From contig ML133383.1 in NCBI GenBank assembly GCA_003864495.1, positions 3,803,560 to 3,867,559 on the forward strand: a DNA stretch of 64,000 nt. The letters are read 5' to 3'. Of this stretch, positions 61,051-64,000 are shown one piece after another. A program made the position numbers and the translations under genes. Within the stretch, counting starts at the first letter, position 1, and each line of letters starts with the position of its first letter. The notes under the pieces were generated by a model. That model saw only the letters and a program-made list of their open reading frames with translations, was not told the DNA's origin and did not search any database. Source of the DNA: Nemopilema nomurai. Lineage: Eukaryota > Cnidaria > Scyphozoa > Rhizostomeae > Rhizostomatidae.

Positions 61051-62080
61051 ATTTTTTCCAATGCACATTTCTCCTGAAGCCTGTGCGTCAAAGAAACAGG
61101 CAAACTGATTACTCGATCTATCTACTTTCAGGTTCCCTATTGATTTTTTGTGGTTGTTCCGCTCTCCAAATGAAGTGTTGCCGAAGAGAGATGCATTCTG
61201 GTGTAACCGCCCTTTCCTTCGGTTTACCTGCGCGATTCTGTGCGCCAGTTATCTACCAACCAACGGATCTGCCATCTACTACCCGATTTAGCCCTTCGAA
61301 TGGCGGTAGGCTGGGCGGCCGTTTTTGGGACTGTCGCCTTTAGGTCGGTTCCTCGTCGGTATAGGCTTATACAGAATATGGTATGGGAAGAGTTGTAGCT
61401 AACTACTTAGGTAGTTTGCCTGCTCGTGCTTACGATGGGGAAACTGACTGCAGAAGAAGAAGCACGAGCCGATTGCGTCTTGCGGCGAAATGTTCCTGGC
61501 GGGCCTGCAACGCGGCCAGACGACCCGCTATCCGTAATCCAAAGCACAAATGCTTTTCGGCTGCGCTAAACTCATTCTAGTTACACCTAGTAACGCAAAT
61601 AGAGGAAACCTCATTCTCTTAGGTTTTCTAACAGAATTTGATTATTTTCACAATCCCGATTGTAAGCCTTGCACCAGGAGGTTTCAAGCAAAGCAGAACG
61701 AAATGCCTGAAGAATGGATTTGAAAAAACAAGCGAAAATCTGCCAAAACAATCAAGGAAATAGTTCTGGGAATTACATCCAAAACTAAGCGGGCGGTTTA
61801 TTTTAAGCTTGAGTACACTGCTTACAAGAGACGTCAGGAGGATGTCGAAACTCGTTTCCACTGAGTGCTTCATTTCAGTATAGATGGCATTGTAGACCAC
61901 AAGCCTTAACAAGAAAATTCTTAATCCTCTAAAAATCGAAAGCATTATTACTCCTTGAACATTTCGCAAGTTACAACCGAATACAAACTTGAATCCATTG
62001 CGATTAGAAACTTGAAAATACGTGCGCGCATGCGAAGCAACATGCAGTAATACAGATGAATCAGTAAGCTTCGTGAGGGT

Positions 62081-62143
62081 GCCGGGTAGGCCAGAAGTAT
62101 CCTAGAGCAACTGCCGGGTAGGCCAGAAGTACCCTAGAGCAAC
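62081..62143. repeat. 31-base direct duplication
   Basis: GCCGGGTAGGCCAGAAGTA followed by YCCTAGAGCAAC occurs twice, one base apart, with one difference. Confidence 0.85.
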
Positions 62144-62327
62144 ACCCTGGACGAGGGAATGCTAGAAAAGCCTGGGGGGAATCCTCAATTATGGCGGATT
62201 TGGGCAAACCTTTAAAAGGCACTAGAGATAAAATACCATCCGGTGCTTATTGATTCGTAACGAAAATGGCCATGAAAATATACTACGTCTGATGGAAAAT
62301 ATAAGGTTTTGTCAATATCAGTACAGA

Positions 62328-62382
62328 CCGTCCAGTCGTAAGCATTGCCGCCCAGTCGTAAGCATTGCCGTCCAGTCGTGAG
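62328..62382. repeat. 20-base tandem repeat, 2.7 copies
   Basis: CCGYCCAGTCGTAAGCATTG is repeated twice and followed by a partial third copy. Confidence 0.85.
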
Positions 62383-64000
62383 TGAGCCAAATTTGCGAAT
62401 AGAAGGTTTTTCGTGTGCTATGTTTTTCTACGGAGAAAACAGTACATGCCCCAAAGGAAGGGAGGCGGTTTTTGCCGAAAACAAGATCTGGGGCACGTAA
62501 AAAAATGAGACGGCTGAGTTTGAGGGGAACGTGCGCTTTGGTCGGTCGGCAGGATGACTGCGTGGTTGAGATAGCATAATCCTCTCGCCATGAAGCGTAT
62601 TGCGCAAAAGGCAATCAAATTACTAGAAGCTTCTGTTTTGTTTCTTCCGGAAGCACGGATTAGGACGGCCACAGATCTATGGCATGGATCGAGCCAAAAC
62701 GCCGAGGCATCCGATATCCCTGTTCTTGCCAGGCTGGCCCCAATTCCACTTAACCCTCTAGACGGGCTTCACTCGGCAAGGGTGCATCGCGGAGCATTCC
62801 TGAACCCTGTTTAATGGAACTGGATACGTGTGCAAATATGTGTCTTCAGCGAACACAAGATGGACGCCGAATTGTAAACGAACTCGAAGGTGGATGGTGA
62901 TCACTGATCGCCTATTCACGGCAAACAAAAGAATAAGCCGTGATTTTCCACAAGGAAAGCAAATAATGACTGAAGGTGCTAGGAGCTGTGGGTCAGAAGA
63001 TCCACCGAAATAGAACAGTGAGCACTTGCATGAGCCGAGACAAAGAGGCGCACCCCATGGAGGCAGCAGACGGGGCTAATTACGTGTGTCACATCACGTT
63101 GAAAAGCCCACGGAAAACACGCCACAGGGAGCTCGAACATTGCCACCATCAACAGCATGACACGAAAATTACCACGAAACCATGTCAGTCGTGGAGAAAG
63201 TTTGTCAACTTGCGTGCGAATCCACAGACCTGAAGGACAGTGCCTCTATGGATCAAATTTCCCACGTCCAATATCAGTTCAGGCTGGACTCAGTATGAAA
63301 GTCTTCGTGGGCATCACAGAGTCCACAGAAAAGTGGAAAGAGATATACAGCTTTCAATCAGAAATAGAAATAGATCCTATCTTGATATTTTTGCTTTGCT
63401 TGGGTCAGCCTGAGTCAAGGGGGTGATGATTAACTGATCCGTCATCAAATGCTAAACTTATTTACTGCCTTGGTAGGCATCTGTTGGGTGTAAACATGAT
63501 TGCCTTGGTAGGATAACAAATTATTAATGCAACAAAACAATTTGTATATTGTGTATATTGGAACAGGTATTAAGCCTTATTTCCCTTGCAAACTTTCCCA
63601 ATTTTTTCTGGCAATAAGTGCAACTAAGGGAAACTCAATCATGAAACACCATGATAAACCAAACAATCATAAATTATGAAATTATGAATTGATGTCTCCC
63701 TGCAGCAAGTCCTACAGAACATGATATCATTTTATTTTAAATAAGAGGGCACAGGGCAAGAGCTTATCAATTCAAATTTATTAACTGCAGTTCAGCACCT
63801 GCAAAAAACCAAAAAAAGGAAATAAACATGATGTCTTATGTTATGTGTGCTGCCAGAGTGAAAAATTCTCAAAGCTTGTTTTTGATGGCCATTTGAGTTT
63901 CCAAAAGTCACAAGTTAAACTGGACTAACGATAACAAGCTTTGTAATTAACCTCAATGGTAAAGCATGCACCTACAACCAAAAGTCTGTGCGAAAAACTG

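Larger units (their letters stand above)
61051..64000. other. right-hand region without supported genes
   Basis: Short ORFs on both strands have no domain or splice support. It contains two small tandem duplications near 62.1 and 62.35 kb and probably the upstream region of the receptor gene. Confidence 0.5.

Noticed and set aside
62590..63426. Several plus-strand ORFs of 60-90 residues at the right edge
   Set aside because: They do not join in phase and resemble no protein family I know.

Overview
The window is animal nuclear DNA: AT-rich, with many GT/AG introns, long intergenic stretches and decayed transposons. The gene set points to an invertebrate: a BMP type I receptor, a MYG1 exonuclease, an SLC7-type amino acid transporter, and large secreted proteins with PA14, WSC-like, VWA and LamG-like domains. 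The WSC-like domain with a GGPYANEVY ending suggests an early-branching animal such as a cnidarian or sponge. That placement is an inference with low certainty. All exon structures below were derived by hand from reading frame, splice signals and phase.

Left part (1-28 kb, all on +): three consecutive genes for extracellular-matrix-like proteins. Gene A (488-9553, 5' end outside the window) has a Gly-rich silk-like start, a PA14 domain split by an intron, more Gly/Ala-rich sequence, an acidic block and a duplicated basic/Pro-rich/'VLVP' module. Gene B (13572-24557, nine coding exons that join exactly in phase to 2,536 residues) has a signal peptide, a polyproline block, a WSC-like Cys domain, a VWA domain with an incomplete MIDAS, and a charged disordered tail of about 1,500 residues. 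Gene C (25396-27881, four exons, 303 residues) is a small secreted LamG/concanavalin-like protein. Their adjacency, shared strand and complementary make-up (scaffold, adhesion and lectin-like folds, polyelectrolyte and His-rich blocks) suggest a locus for a secreted structural, adhesive or mineral-associated matrix. I regard this as the most interesting part of the window.

Middle (28-45 kb): an orphan coiled-coil ORF (30832-31479), a PIF/Harbinger remnant with a nested hairpin (about 31.88-32.76 kb), a broken piggyBac copy (about 32.93-34.29 kb), the complete MYG1 gene on - (35566-39732, seven exons, 334 residues), a TIR-bounded non-autonomous element (40170-40988), an L1-type ORF1 remnant on - (43641-44205) and a 12-bp minisatellite (about 44.75-44.96 kb).

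Right part (45-64 kb): an SLC7/LAT-like transporter on + with one coding exon, a single-base frame break and no heavy-chain cysteine at the usual place (47903-49635). It is followed by a BMP type I receptor gene on - (51243-60921) whose introns carry a tRNA-like SINE fragment and simple repeats. The last 3 kb hold only small tandem repeats.

Several otherwise good ORFs (gene A three times, SLC7 once) break by the same kind of one-base loss, at least two of them at A-runs. This looks more like residual assembly error than four independent pseudogenisations.
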